Shown one piece after another: positions 1-9,699 of a DNA stretch of 64,000 nucleotides. Source of the stretch: Maribacter sp. BPC-D8 (GTDB taxonomy: Bacteria; Bacteroidota; Bacteroidia; Flavobacteriales; Flavobacteriaceae); contig NZ_CP128187.1 in NCBI RefSeq assembly GCF_035207705.1, positions 3,658,001-3,722,000 on the forward strand, read 5' to 3'. Below the pieces are notes generated by a model. That model had not been told where the DNA came from, did no database searches, and saw only the letters and a program-made list of their open reading frames with translations. A program made the position numbers and the translations under genes. How positions within the stretch are numbered: the stretch's first letter is position 1; every line of letters begins with the position of its first letter.

Positions 1-3000
1 TACGCTACTTCTTACGAAAGTTCATGTTATAATACCGATTTACATTGTGGATCATTCAATGTTACAACACATTGCCCTAATGGTTGTAGTGCTCCAATGA
101 CAACCTCTTTCGACGCAAATAGAACAACTGCAGGTTGGACCGATGAAACCATGAGTACCAAAGTGGTTTTAAACCCTACTACTCATGCTACCAAATATTA
201 CATGCCAAAAGATGAAATGGTTGTTACTACTAGTGCTGTTATGCAGAATACTACTCAAGACAATTTGCTTTTTGAAATGCGCTATATCACTGAAAGTGGT
301 GAAAGCATGCAAGACATCATTGATTTTACAGGCGGTACTATTACAATAAATGACCTTTCTTCTGGAACACCGCAAACATTTCCTATTACGAATACACCGG
401 TGCTTACGACAATTGGCACTAATGATAATAGATTTACTTTAGACTTATCTTCTTATCAAACACTAATTTCCCCTACATATGAATATGGAGAAGGATTAGA
501 GGCTGATGAAATATCATTGGAACTTAGTTTTCAATTTAAAGAAGACTTCCCTGAAGAAGCTTTTTTATATCAATTTCACACCTTTCAAGGTCGTTTTTAC
601 AGTTTAGACAGTTCTAATAATGAAATTGATTGTGGTGCGTATAATGAAAGAGCACACTTTTTTCAAACTGAAATTAATATTACTGCAGATATTGATAACA
701 AAACAGAGGGGTGTGATGAAAAATGGCTTTATGTTGGTCTAGCGCAAGCTTCATCGGTAGATGATAAATTCCCTGATGAGTTTAGACCGCCATTATTATG
801 GAATTCTACTACAATCGAAATACCAACCGGTATGCATTTCAATGACCTAGTTAGTAGCTACGGTTACCCGAGTCTAATGCCAGAGAATAATGATGCGGCA
901 TCGTGGAACAATGGATTAAATTATTCGGTTTCAGGTAATATTGTTACTATAACTCCCGGACCTCGATTTGTTCATTTAGATCAGGGTGGCAATAAATATC
1001 CTAGTGTTTCAATCAACCTAACAGCAACCAGTACTACCCCTGCACTAAGTTCACATAACATTTCAGTAAATTATGATGAGTTTGCCTATGCAGATTCGCC
1101 TGTTACTAAAACAGAAAGCGATACTAAAGACTTTACTTACAACCAACCTGTTTTCTTCTTAACGTCAGATAATCCTACAGAAATTGGAAATTCAGAATTA
1201 GAAGGTTTCACGGTTGATATTTGCAAACAGAATTCAACAGAAATTGCTAACAATTGGCTTCGGGTAGATACCGGCTCCGATTATATGATTACAAATGCCT
1301 ACTTAGTAGATGGGGCAACAGAAACTGCGTTAACTTTCACCACCGAAAGTGATGTCACCTATATTGAATTTGGTGATATGGAAGGTGGAACCTGGATCTG
1401 TAGACAAATTAGGTTTGAAGGCACATACAATTCTAGTAGCCCAATTGACTTAAGCGTTTCACATAATTATGATTGTATTGCTTACCCTACAAGTTACAGT
1501 GGCATTCCATATTTTGATGAAGAGGTTTTTACCTTAAATCCTGTTCCAGCAGCAATACAATTACAAATACTAAACCAGCCAAGTGCAACAGTTGATACTT
1601 GTACCGATTTTAATATTACCCTAGAAGCAAGAAATGCTGGCGAAGGAGATTTAATTTCTCCTATTATTGATTTTGATGTGCCTGGTGATATTTCAGCTCT
1701 ATTAATCAATGGTCTTACTATTGAATACCCTAGAGGTTCTGGTAATATTGAAACATTGACCCCAACAATATCTGGCAATAATGTTTCTATAAACCTTTTA
1801 GACCACTCGTTTATTTCGGCAATAAATGGAATACCTGGATCATTGAATGCTGCCTCAATAGATGAACAAATTGCTGTTATTAGTCTTACCTTAAATGCAC
1901 AATGTAATTATGTATCAAACACAGGTACGGCATATACAATAACTGGTAATAGTCCGTTTGGGGATCCAGCGACAGGTAGCGGTAGTAGAACTTCTGCTAA
2001 TCCTATAATATTGACTGGTGCAGAACCACCTTACAGTACCAATAACAGTTTATCTGTTTCAAACACTGCAAGACTAGAAGGGTGTGAAGCAGAGACAGTA
2101 ATTGTAAATACGATCATAGTTGATGGTGTTTCGGGTAATGATGATTATGTGCGTGTAGTTTTACCAGATGGTATACAATATGTAGCTTCCTCATTTACAT
2201 CGACAAGCGCTCTACCTCTTACTTACGTAAGTACTAATACAGTCGGTAGTCATCAAGAAATAGAATTAAAATTACCACAAGGTGCGACATCTGCCGACAC
2301 CTTAACTTATAGTTTTGATATTAGTAATCAATCAACTAGTTGTTCAAGTACAGCTGATATTGATTTAACAACATATGTTACAACAACGGCCTTAAGTTGT
2401 ATGGGTGTTTCGTGTGGTACCACAGAAATTGCTACTGGTAATGCTACTATTCCTGTCGAAACATATAAATCTGAAATTGCGGTTGCGAGTCCTGCACCAC
2501 AAGCTACCTATCTAAATAATGGTACAGATTATACTTATGATTTAGATTTTAGTATTGAAAATATAGGTGCGTATACAGTTGCATCAGGAGCAACTTACGC
2601 TGTTTACTGTACCGATGCATCTGATAATAAAACTGGCACAGCAATTTATACGGGTAGTTTAGACGTCGAAATTTTAAGCGGTAATACCATAAACGAAATT
2701 GCTTCTTTTACAACGAGTGACTTTTGTGGCGCTGGAGGAAATCTATTGATAGAATTAGAACCTTCAGTTGGAAATTGCTTTTGTAATACGGTTTCATTTT
2801 TAATTGCATCAGTTGATACGTCTGCAGATTTGTCCTTGGACAAGTCGGTTTCAGATACTAATCCTGATATTTCAGATGTTATAACCTTTACCATTGACTT
2901 GGCAAATGCCGGTCCGAATGACGCTACTAATGTTAGCGTTGAAGATGTCGTTCCTGTTGGGTATACTGTAGATTTTGCTACCATTTCAAATGGTGGTACA

Positions 3001-5529
3001 TTAACTGGTTCAACTATTACTTGGAATTTGGCAACTGTGGCTTCTGGTATGACTTCATTAACATATGATGTTTCGGTTAATGCACCGACCGGCGCAACCG
3101 ATGAATATAAAAACATAGCGCAAGTAATCGCAAGTGACCAGACAGACCCAAATTCGACTCCGAACAATGATGACGGAGATCAATCGGAAGATGATGAGGA
3201 TGCTGTTGATACGGTAAGTGTTAACGAACAAGCAGATCTATCTTTAGATAAATCAGTTTCAGATACTAATCCTGATATTTTAGATATCATAACGTTTACG
3301 ATTGATTTAGCAAATGCCGGACCTAATGACGCTACTAATGTAAGCATCGAAGATGTGGTTCCTGTTGGTTATACTGTCGATGTTGCTACTATTTCAAATG
3401 GTGGAACTTTAACCGGTTCTACTATTACTTGGGACTTGGCGACTGTAACTTCTGGTACGATTTCATTGACCTATGATGTTTCGGTAAATACACCAACTGG
3501 CGCAACCGACGAATATAAAAACATAGCACAAGTAACCGCAAGTGATCAAACAGATCCTAACTCTACTCCGAACAATGATGACGGAGATCAATCTGAAGAT
3601 GATGAGGATTCGGTGGATACCATTAGTGTTAACGCACAAGCAGATTTGTCACTTGACAAATCGGTTTCAGATACTAATCCTGATATTTCAGATGTTATAA
3701 CCTTTACAATTGATTTAGCAAATGCCGGTCCGAATGACGCTACTAATGTTAGTATTGAAGATGTTGTTCCTGTTGGGTATGCTGTTGATGTTGGTACTAT
3801 TTCAAATGGCGGAACATTATCCGGTTCAACTATTACTTGGGACTTGGCGACTGTAACTTCTGGTACGACTTCATTAACATACGATGTTTCGGTAAACGCA
3901 CCGACTGGCGCAATCGATGAATATAAAAACATAGCGCAAGTAACCGCGAGTGATCAAGCAGATCCTAACTCTACCCCGAACAATGATGACGGAGATCAAT
4001 CGGAAGATGATGAAGATGCTGTTGATACGGTAAGTGTTAACGAACAAGCAGATCTATCTTTAGATAAATCAGTTTCGGATACTAGCCCAGATATTTCAGA
4101 TGTAATAACTTTTACTATTGATTTAGCGAATACTGGTCCGAATGATGCAACCAATGTTAGCATTGAAGATGTTGTTCCTGTTGGATATACTGTCGATGTC
4201 GCTACTATTTCAAATGGCGGAACAATTTCTGGAAACACCATTACTTGGAACTTGGCAACTGTAACTTCTGGCACGACTTCATTAACATACGATGTTTCGG
4301 TAAATACACCGACTGGCGCAACCGATGAATATAAAAACATAGCGCAAGTAACTGCGAGTGATCAAACAGACCCAAACTCTACTCCGAACAATGATGACGG
4401 AGATCAATCTGAAGATGATGAAGATTCGGTGGATACAATTTCTATTAACAATATTGATTTATCATTAAATAAAACTTTGGCTGCGGGTTCTAATCCGACC
4501 CCGAATATAAATGAAAGTATTACCTATGAAATTACTTTAGCAAATGCAGGTCCCGAAACTGCAACTGGTATTACTATAAAAGATTATATACCATCAGGTT
4601 TAATTTTAGATGTAGCATCAATATCCAACGGAGGAACATTTGCTAATAATACGATTACCTGGAATATCGCTTCTTTAGAAATAGAGAGCATCACACTATC
4701 ATACAGCGCAATGCTCGACATTCCGACAGGAACTGAAAATGAGTATAAAAACGTAGCACAGGTAACTCAGGTAAATCAACCAGATTCTGATTCATCCGTA
4801 GATAATTATAATGCGAATACTCCTAATGAAGACGACGAAAGTGAGTATGAAGTTGCTACACCTTCTATAGATATTTCTATTAATAAAACAGTTTCTAGCG
4901 AAACAGCAGCAATCGGAGACGAAGTCATTTTTACGGTAACTGCAAGTAACATCGGTAGTTTAGAAGCAACCAACCTAAGTATAGAAGAAAATATACCTAA
5001 CGGTTTTGTGTTGACAGCTCAAAGCGTTGACATAGGAACATACGATTCGCAAACAGGCTTCTGGGATATCTCAGTGCTGCTACCTAACGAAACTGCAGAA
5101 CTTCTTTTAACGGTAACCGTACAAGACGCAGACGAATATACCAACATTGCCCGTGTAGATTACGTTGATCAACTAGATCAAAATATGGGCAATGACCAAG
5201 ATGAAGCTACCGTTAACTTAAACGAACCGTTAGAAGAAGAGTGTTTGGTCATTTTTAATGAGTTCTCCCCTAACGGAGATGGTAGTAATGAATATTTCTT
5301 TATTGAGTGTATTGAAGATTATCCGAATAACAACTTACAGGTATTCAACCGATGGGGAACTTTAGTTTATGAAACTAAAGGATATAACAATGATTGGGAC
5401 GGTACATCTCAAGGTAGAGCCACTGTAAACGGTAGCGAAAAACTTCCTGTAGGTACTTACTATTATATACTAGTACCTAATGAAGATATTAATGATGCAA
5501 AAACAGGTTGGTTATATATAACTAGATAA
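1..5529 (+). CDS. T9SS type-B sorted surface protein with tandem DUF11 repeats, 5'-truncated
   Basis: The reading frame is open at base 1, so the start codon and signal peptide lie upstream; 1,842 residues are visible. The first ~940 residues are beta-rich and cysteine-containing with no domain I can name. Residues 942-1484 are four near-identical ~136-aa DUF11-type repeats (each begins near ADLSLDKSVSDT), followed by two diverged copies (from about 1485 and 1621). Each near-identical copy ends in a very acidic linker (NNDDGDQSEDDED). The last ~95 residues contain FSPNGDG, FNRWG, WDG and GTYYYILV, the gliding-motility C-terminal domain used as a type-B T9SS sorting signal. The protein should therefore be secreted through the outer membrane and attached or released at the surface, as an adhesin or matrix protein. 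A SprF-type gene starts 8 nt after the stop, which fits a cargo/partner pair. It lacks SprB repeats, so it is an SprB-like cargo and not the sprB orthologue. The exact ligand is unknown. Confidence 0.9.
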   Translation, partial: YATSYESSCYNTDLHCGSFNVTTHCPNGCSAPMTTSFDANRTTAGWTDETMSTKVVLNPTTHATKYYMPKDEMVVTTSAVMQNTTQDNLLFEMRYITESGESMQDIIDFTGGTITINDLSSGTPQTFPITNTPVLTTIGTNDNRFTLDLSSYQTLISPTYEYGEGLEADEISLELSFQFKEDFPEEAFLYQFHTFQGRFYSLDSSNNEIDCGAYNERAHFFQTEINITADIDNKTEGCDEKWLYVGLAQASSVDDKFPDEFRPPLLWNSTTIEIPTGMHFNDLVSSYGYPSLMPENNDAASWNNGLNYSVSGNIVTITPGPRFVHLDQGGNKYPSVSINLTATSTTPALSSHNISVNYDEFAYADSPVTKTESDTKDFTYNQPVFFLTSDNPTEIGNSELEGFTVDICKQNSTEIANNWLRVDTGSDYMITNAYLVDGATETALTFTTESDVTYIEFGDMEGGTWICRQIRFEGTYNSSSPIDLSVSHNYDCIAYPTSYSGIPYFDEEVFTLNPVPAAIQLQILNQPSATVDTCTDFNITLEARNAGEGDLISPIIDFDVPGDISALLINGLTIEYPRGSGNIETLTPTISGNNVSINLLDHSFISAINGIPGSLNAASIDEQIAVISLTLNAQCNYVSNTGTAYTITGNSPFGDPATGSGSRTSANPIILTGAEPPYSTNNSLSVSNTARLEGCEAETVIVNTIIVDGVSGNDDYVRVVLPDGIQYVASSFTSTSALPLTYVSTNTVGSHQEIELKLPQGATSADTLTYSFDISNQSTSCSSTADIDLTTYVTTTALSCMGVSCGTTEIATGNATIPVETYKSEIAVASPAPQATYLNNGTDYTYDLDFSIENIGAYTVASGATYAVYCTDASDNKTGTAIYTGSLDVEILSGNTINEIASFTTSDFCGAGGNLLIELEPSVGNCFCNTVSFLIASVDTSADLSLDKSVSDTNPDISDVITFTIDLANAGPNDATNVSVEDVVPVGYTVDFATISNGGTLTGSTITWNLATVASGMTSLTYDVSVNAPTGATDEYKNIAQVIASDQTDPNSTPNNDDGDQSEDDEDAVDTVSVNEQADLSLDKSVSDTNPDILDIITFTIDLANAGPNDATNVSIEDVVPVGYTVDVATISNGGTLTGSTITWDLATVTSGTISLTYDVSVNTPTGATDEYKNIAQVTASDQTDPNSTPNNDDGDQSEDDEDSVDTISVNAQADLSLDKSVSDTNPDISDVITFTIDLANAGPNDATNVSIEDVVPVGYAVDVGTISNGGTLSGSTITWDLATVTSGTTSLTYDVSVNAPTGAIDEYKNIAQVTASDQADPNSTPNNDDGDQSEDDEDAVDTVSVNEQADLSLDKSVSDTSPDISDVITFTIDLANTGPNDATNVSIEDVVPVGYTVDVATISNGGTISGNTITWNLATVTSGTTSLTYDVSVNTPTGATDEYKNIAQVTASDQTDPNSTPNNDDGDQSEDDEDSVDTISINNIDLSLNKTLAAGSNPTPNINESITYEITLANAGPETATGITIKDYIPSGLILDVASISNGGTFANNTITWNIASLEIESITLSYSAMLDIPTGTENEYKNVAQVTQVNQPDSDSSVDNYNANTPNEDDESEYEVATPSIDISINKTVSSETAAIGDEVIFTVTASNIGSLEATNLSIEENIPNGFVLTAQSVDIGTYDSQTGFWDISVLLPNETAELLLTVTVQDADEYTNIARVDYVDQLDQNMGNDQDEATVNLNEPLEEECLVIFNEFSPNGDGSNEYFFIECIEDYPNNNLQVFNRWGTLVYETKGYNNDWDGTSQGRATVNGSEKLPVGTYYYILVPNEDINDAKTGWLYITR
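2824..4455 (+). repeat. Four near-identical 408-bp tandem DUF11 coding repeats
   Basis: Repeat starts (codon GCA of ADLSLDK) fall at 2824, 3232, 3640 and 4048, exactly 408 bp apart; a diverged fifth copy begins at 4453 (405 bp later). Copies differ mainly by scattered substitutions, many of them silent. The exact period and high nucleotide identity indicate recent unequal recombination or gene conversion. Copy number is likely to vary between strains, and short-read assemblies may collapse it. Confidence 0.95.
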
Positions 5530-5537
5530 ATGTTGCA

Positions 5538-6470
5538 ATGAAGTTGAAAATATACCACATATACATAAGCACAACGCTCCTCTTAATCCTACTTGGGGTT
5601 GAGAGTGCACATGCGCAGCAAGAACCACAGTATACGCAATACAATTATAATACTATGACTGTAAACCCGGCTTATACGGGATCTAAAGGTCATTTAACCG
5701 TTACATCTCTATTTCGAAGTCAGTGGGTTGGTCTAGATGGTTCGCCTAAAACTATTTCATTAGGTATAGATTCTCCACTTAGCACCTATGACGGTATCGG
5801 TTTATCGATTGTACAGGATCAAATTGGTCCGTCTTCAGAAACATATTTAGACTTTAATTACGCACACAATCTAATTCTAAATAGAAAGGGTCATCGATTG
5901 GCTTTAGGGCTAAAAGCTGGTGCTCGTTTTCTTAGCGTAGATTGGTCTAAAGGAACGTATCGTGATCCAGATGTTCTTTTCAATGAAAATATAAATAGTG
6001 AACTTTTACCATCTGTAGGTGCTGGTTTATTCTATTATACAGATAATGCCTATGTAGGTCTTTCAACACCTAATGTATTATATAACAAACGGTATGATGC
6101 TATTGAAGAAGCCGTCGGTTCAGATAGAATGCACCTATATTTAATTGCAGGTTATGTTTTCAAATTAAATTCTACAGTAAAATTTAAACCTTCTACGTTT
6201 GTAAAATATGTTGAAGGAGCTCCATTAATTGCAGATGTCTCTTTCAATTTTCTTCTTAATGAGGCGTTAACCCTAGGTGTAAATTATAGATGGGATGATT
6301 CTATTGGTGCCTTATTAGGATTTCAAATCAATCCGCAATTCAATTTGGGATATGCCTATGATTTAACAACTAATAACTTGGGAGCCTACAACTCGGGCAC
6401 ACATGAACTATTTTTACGCTATAGATTAATATCAAAAATTACAAGGATAAAATCTCCACGTTTCTTCTAG
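5538..6470 (+). CDS. PorP/SprF family type IX secretion system outer-membrane protein
   Basis: 310 aa. A signal peptide (hydrophobic LLLILLG, cleavage near AHA-QQ) is followed by the family hallmark QYTQYNYNTMTVNPAYTGSKG and SQWVGLDGSPKT, then a regular series of amphipathic strands ending in an aromatic residue, as expected of an outer-membrane beta-barrel. SprF is needed for secretion of SprB by T9SS, and PorP of Porphyromonas is a core gliding/secretion component. This copy lies 8 nt downstream of the DUF11 cargo gene, with no room for a promoter, so it is probably co-transcribed and serves that cargo. Length is normal for the family. It is one of three PorP/SprF-type proteins in the window; which one is the true SprF is better judged from the copy beside the SprB-repeat protein. 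Confidence 0.93.
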   Translation: MKLKIYHIYISTTLLLILLGVESAHAQQEPQYTQYNYNTMTVNPAYTGSKGHLTVTSLFRSQWVGLDGSPKTISLGIDSPLSTYDGIGLSIVQDQIGPSSETYLDFNYAHNLILNRKGHRLALGLKAGARFLSVDWSKGTYRDPDVLFNENINSELLPSVGAGLFYYTDNAYVGLSTPNVLYNKRYDAIEEAVGSDRMHLYLIAGYVFKLNSTVKFKPSTFVKYVEGAPLIADVSFNFLLNEALTLGVNYRWDDSIGALLGFQINPQFNLGYAYDLTTNNLGAYNSGTHELFLRYRLISKITRIKSPRFF

Positions 6471-6566
6471 TTAAAGCAACAATATCGGGACTTAATAGAA
6501 TAAAAACCATTTGGTATTTAAATTAAAGAAGGGGTAAGTGATTCATTCCACCAAATAAAAAATCAC

Positions 6567-6588
6567 TTGATGTTAATATTAACATCAA
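6567..6588. promoter_or_regulatory. Perfect 22-bp palindrome upstream of tatA (candidate operator)
   Basis: Half-site TTGATGTTAAT (6567-6577) is followed directly by its exact reverse complement (6578-6588), with no spacer. It ends 16 bp before a -7 box, so its distal half occupies the place where a Bacteroidetes -33 element would sit. There is no T-run after it, so it is not a terminator. A dimeric repressor site is the simplest reading; the regulator is unknown. Confidence 0.55.
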
Positions 6589-6604
6589 ACTAATAAGTTT
6601 TTAG

Positions 6605-6612
6605 TATCTTTG
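6605..6612 (+). promoter_or_regulatory. -7 promoter box of tatA (TATCTTTG)
   Basis: Exact match to TAnnTTTG. Transcription would start about 6 nt downstream, leaving a leader of roughly 18 nt before ATG 6637. The upstream TTG at 6610 overlaps this box, so it is not the translation start. Confidence 0.6.
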
Positions 6613-6636
6613 AAATCCATTTTAAATCATAGTCTT

Positions 6637-6822
6637 ATGACATTATTATCTACTTTTTTGGCCATAGGCGCTCCACAAATTATATTAGTGGTAGTCGTAA
6701 TTCTACTATTATTCGGAGGTAAAAAGATTCCGGAACTTATGCGAGGTTTAGGTAGTGGAATAAAAGAATTTAAAGATGCCTCTAAAGAAGATGAGCAACT
6801 AGAAGAAAAGAAAAAGGAATAG
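6637..6822 (+). CDS. tatA: TatA/E family twin-arginine translocase subunit
   Basis: 61 aa from ATG 6637. A longer TTG start at 6610 is possible, but that TTG lies inside the -7 box. An N-terminal membrane helix ([20 protein letters not shown]) is followed by an amphipathic helix with the [20 protein letters not shown] signature and a short charged Lys/Glu tail. This is the classic TatA/TatE layout, an inner-membrane pore component that exports folded proteins with twin-arginine signals. No tatB or tatC is in the window. It lies between the SprF and the OmpA/PorE-like gene but has its own promoter, an operator-like palindrome and a terminator, so it is a monocistronic insertion and not part of the secretion cassette. 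Confidence 0.92.
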   Translation: MTLLSTFLAIGAPQIILVVVVILLLFGGKKIPELMRGLGSGIKEFKDASKEDEQLEEKKKE

Positions 6823-7149
6823 GTAACAAACCATTCTTACATATAATTTATAAAGTCCTGATTTTCAGGACTTTATTGTTTTCTAGATTCTTTATTAGAG
6901 TATTAGGTCGCGTTTTATAATCCCGCACACTCCACAAAACGTTCAAATTAACCGTTTATCGGGATCTCATTGGTTACGAGGCTACTAAATACTATTCATA
7001 CACGACATAAAAACCCTCTTTCACAACAATTAATATTCAGAATATCGCTTTACTGCTAATTTCGTTAGACATATAGTACTAAAAATCCATAACTAACCGT
7101 TGGTACTATACTTAAAACCCCAGTTGAATGTAATGTTCAACTAAGAATT
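6823..7149. other. Intergenic region tatA to the PorE-like gene
   Basis: 327 nt. It holds the tatA terminator and, further on, the leader of the OmpA-family gene. No clear TAnnTTTG box was found. A 10-mer TTTCACAACA occurs at 7019-7028, discussed under rejected observations. No coding potential seen. Confidence 0.5.
6851..6884 (+). terminator. Rho-independent terminator of tatA
   Basis: Perfect 11-bp stem (TAAAGTCCTGA / TCAGGACTTTA) with a 3-nt loop, followed by TTGTTTTCT. It starts 28 nt after the tatA stop codon. Confidence 0.8.
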
Positions 7150-9699
7150 ATGTCTATGAGAAGTGTATTAAATTTATTTTTTCTGTTCTTTATCGTTTTT
7201 GCACAAGCCCAAGGCTTTCAAGACGAACTTGAGTCTGAGGTGTCAAACAATACTAACAATGCCATAGCTTCTGATATAGATGCTGATGACAAAAAGGCAT
7301 TTCAAAAGGCTGCTGAAGAGCTATCCATTCCTTACAGGGCTTTTCATGATATTCCAGAAACCAAAAATGGATACTATATAATTTCTGGTACATTCTCTAA
7401 AAGCAAGAATCTTAAATCTCAAATTAAGAAATTTAATAAAAAAGGGTTTGAAGCAGGATACTTTCAAAATCCTCAAAACCAACTATACTATCTATATTTA
7501 AATCATTATACATCTTGGGAAGATGCTATTAACGATTGTTCTACACAATTCGATAATCGTTATGATGATGAAGTTTGGATACTAAAAATGATCAATAGTG
7601 ATTTATATACTGAATCAGAATCAGTAGCTGAGTTACCAACCGAATCAGAAATAGAAACAACTACAATATTAGAAGAAAGCTCAACATTAGAAAAAACACC
7701 AGAACTAGTATTAGCTAATGAAACTTTGTTAGAGACAGCATCTATACCAGTAGAAGATGTTTCTTATGATATGCTTACGGCATCAAAAGAAAATGACCCA
7801 GCTGTTAAATCAAAGCTTGTAAAAAGAGCTGACGAGTATTTTGACAAAATGTGGTACGCCGAAGCAGCCAAACTTTATGAGCAAGCTCTATCTAAAGGAG
7901 AAAAAGCTTATACATATGATGTATTGAAGAAAGCGGGAGATGCGCATTACTTTAATACAGATATGGAAAACGCTTATAAGTGGTACAACATATTATATAC
8001 AAAGTATGAGTCTGACATGAGTTCTGACTACCTATTTAAATATGCTCACTCTCTTAAAGGTATTGGAAACTATAAAAGGTCAAAACGTTTATTAAAGTTA
8101 TATAATAGAAAATTAGCTGGCGAAGAGATTGCACAGGATACAGAACAGAATGAAATAGTTTTAGATGGTCTTCTAAGAATGGAGGAAAAGTTTGACATCG
8201 ACAACCTGAACATTAATTCAAAGTATTCAGAATTTTCGCCAATGTATTATGGTGGTGATGAAATGGTTTATGCATCTGCTAAAGATTCTTCTATATTTAC
8301 TACCAGAAAATACAAATGGAACAATCAACCTTACTTAGATTTATTTGTTGCCAAGGTAAATGAAGAATCTCAAGATTTTAAAGATGCCATTAAATTTTCT
8401 AAAAAGATAAATACAAAATATCACGAAGCATCTGTTGCTTTCACACCTGATAATGAGACGATGTATTTTACCAGAAACAATTATGGTAAAAAACTAAAGC
8501 GTGATAAAAACGGAATAAACCACCTTAAGATCTACCGTTCTAAAAAAGTAGATGGAGAATGGTTAGAAGCTGAAGAAGTACCTTTCAACAGTGACAATTA
8601 CTCTACTGGTCACCCAGCACTAAGTCCTGATGGAAAGCAATTATATTTTGTTTCTGATATGCCAGGTACTTTAGGCGAAACAGATATTTTCGTTGTAGAT
8701 GTTCTTGAAGATGGTTCTTTTTCTTCTCCAAGAAATCTTGGTCCTGAAATTAATACGGAGCACAAAGAAATGTTTCCGTTTATAAATGACAAAAAATTAT
8801 ACTTTTCATCTGATGGTCATGTAGGCTTAGGAGGATTAGATGTCTTTGAAGTTGCCTTTGATGATGAAGCTGGCTTTTTAGAAGTACGTAATGTAGGTAA
8901 GCCTGTAAATAGTAGTAAAGATGATTTCTCTTTTATTGTAGATGAAGAGTCTCAGAAGGGATACTTTGCATCTAACCGTGATGGTGGTAAAGGTGATGAT
9001 GATATCTATTCTTTTAAAACATTACAGCTCGAAGAAATACCAACCAGTATAAATGCTATATCGGGTATTGTTACCGAGTTAATCACTGGCGATTTAATGC
9101 CAAATGCATTAGTTGAATTACTTGATGAGAACAACATCAAACTTAAAGAAATGGAAACCGACGAAAATGGAAACTTCATTTTTGAAGATTTAGATGCTGA
9201 TACAAGATATGTTTTAAAAACCACCAAAGGTTCGTACTTTGATGACACTAGAGAAGCTGCAACAAAAGACAATGAGATTGTTAATGTAGATGTTTCAATG
9301 AGAAAACTTAATGATATGATCGCTGTTGAGAATGGCATTAAGAAGCTTAAAACAGAGATGATTCACTTTAACTTTGATAAATCATACATACGAGACGATG
9401 CTGCTGTAGAGCTTAATAAACTAGTAGAAGTAATGAACGATTCGCCTAATATGGTTATTAAAATTGAATCTCATACCGATTCAAGGGGTGATGACGTTTA
9501 TAACAAATACTTATCTGATAAGCGTGCTAAATCTACCAGAGACTATATCATTGCTCAAGGTATTGATCCAAGTAGAATTGAAAGCGCCATTGGTTATGGA
9601 GAAGAACAGTTAATTAATGATTGTGATGGAACAGTTCGTTGTACAGAAAAGCAACATTACCTTAACCGTAGATCAGAGTTTATTATCGTAGACATGTAA
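7150..9699 (+). CDS. OmpA-family protein with TPR, beta-propeller and CRD domains (PorE-like)
   Basis: 849 aa. Signal peptide to about residue 21 (FAQAQ). A SPOR-like domain spans residues 73-150 (NGYYIISG ... YLYLNHYTSW ... WILKM). Then come a low-complexity Glu/Thr segment, TPR-like helices (about 225-325), a PD40/WD40-like propeller (about 345-630; SPDGKQLYFVSD, INDKKLYFSSDG), a carboxypeptidase-regulatory fold (about 635-720; DENGNFIFEDL) and an OmpA peptidoglycan-binding domain (about 735-849; SHTDSRGDD, LSDKRAKS). The order TPR-propeller-CRD-OmpA is that of PorE, which links the T9SS to peptidoglycan with PorP in Porphyromonas. The nearby SprF gene supports such a role. The added N-terminal SPOR-like domain is shared with the SprF fusion at 38448-40667. 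True PorE versus a paralogue cannot be settled here. Confidence 0.87.
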   Translation: MSMRSVLNLFFLFFIVFAQAQGFQDELESEVSNNTNNAIASDIDADDKKAFQKAAEELSIPYRAFHDIPETKNGYYIISGTFSKSKNLKSQIKKFNKKGFEAGYFQNPQNQLYYLYLNHYTSWEDAINDCSTQFDNRYDDEVWILKMINSDLYTESESVAELPTESEIETTTILEESSTLEKTPELVLANETLLETASIPVEDVSYDMLTASKENDPAVKSKLVKRADEYFDKMWYAEAAKLYEQALSKGEKAYTYDVLKKAGDAHYFNTDMENAYKWYNILYTKYESDMSSDYLFKYAHSLKGIGNYKRSKRLLKLYNRKLAGEEIAQDTEQNEIVLDGLLRMEEKFDIDNLNINSKYSEFSPMYYGGDEMVYASAKDSSIFTTRKYKWNNQPYLDLFVAKVNEESQDFKDAIKFSKKINTKYHEASVAFTPDNETMYFTRNNYGKKLKRDKNGINHLKIYRSKKVDGEWLEAEEVPFNSDNYSTGHPALSPDGKQLYFVSDMPGTLGETDIFVVDVLEDGSFSSPRNLGPEINTEHKEMFPFINDKKLYFSSDGHVGLGGLDVFEVAFDDEAGFLEVRNVGKPVNSSKDDFSFIVDEESQKGYFASNRDGGKGDDDIYSFKTLQLEEIPTSINAISGIVTELITGDLMPNALVELLDENNIKLKEMETDENGNFIFEDLDADTRYVLKTTKGSYFDDTREAATKDNEIVNVDVSMRKLNDMIAVENGIKKLKTEMIHFNFDKSYIRDDAAVELNKLVEVMNDSPNMVIKIESHTDSRGDDVYNKYLSDKRAKSTRDYIIAQGIDPSRIESAIGYGEEQLINDCDGTVRCTEKQHYLNRRSEFIIVDM

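Noticed and set aside
2646..4340. Minus-strand open frames of 114-173 codons across the DUF11 repeats
   Set aside because: They repeat with the 408-bp period and mirror the plus-strand coding repeats; antisense shadows.
2824..4455. Regular repeats that might suggest a CRISPR array
   Set aside because: The period is 408 bp with no unique spacers, and the frame is coding throughout.
6610..6636. TTG at 6610 as tatA start
   Set aside because: It overlaps the TATCTTTG -7 box; ATG 6637 gives a normal TatA N-terminus.
7019..7028. TTTCACAACA 132 nt before the PorE-like gene, a third possible copy of the sprB-type promoter element
   Set aside because: The second half-copy 21 bp on and the ATATTTGT box at the right offset are both missing, so a chance 10-mer match is as likely.
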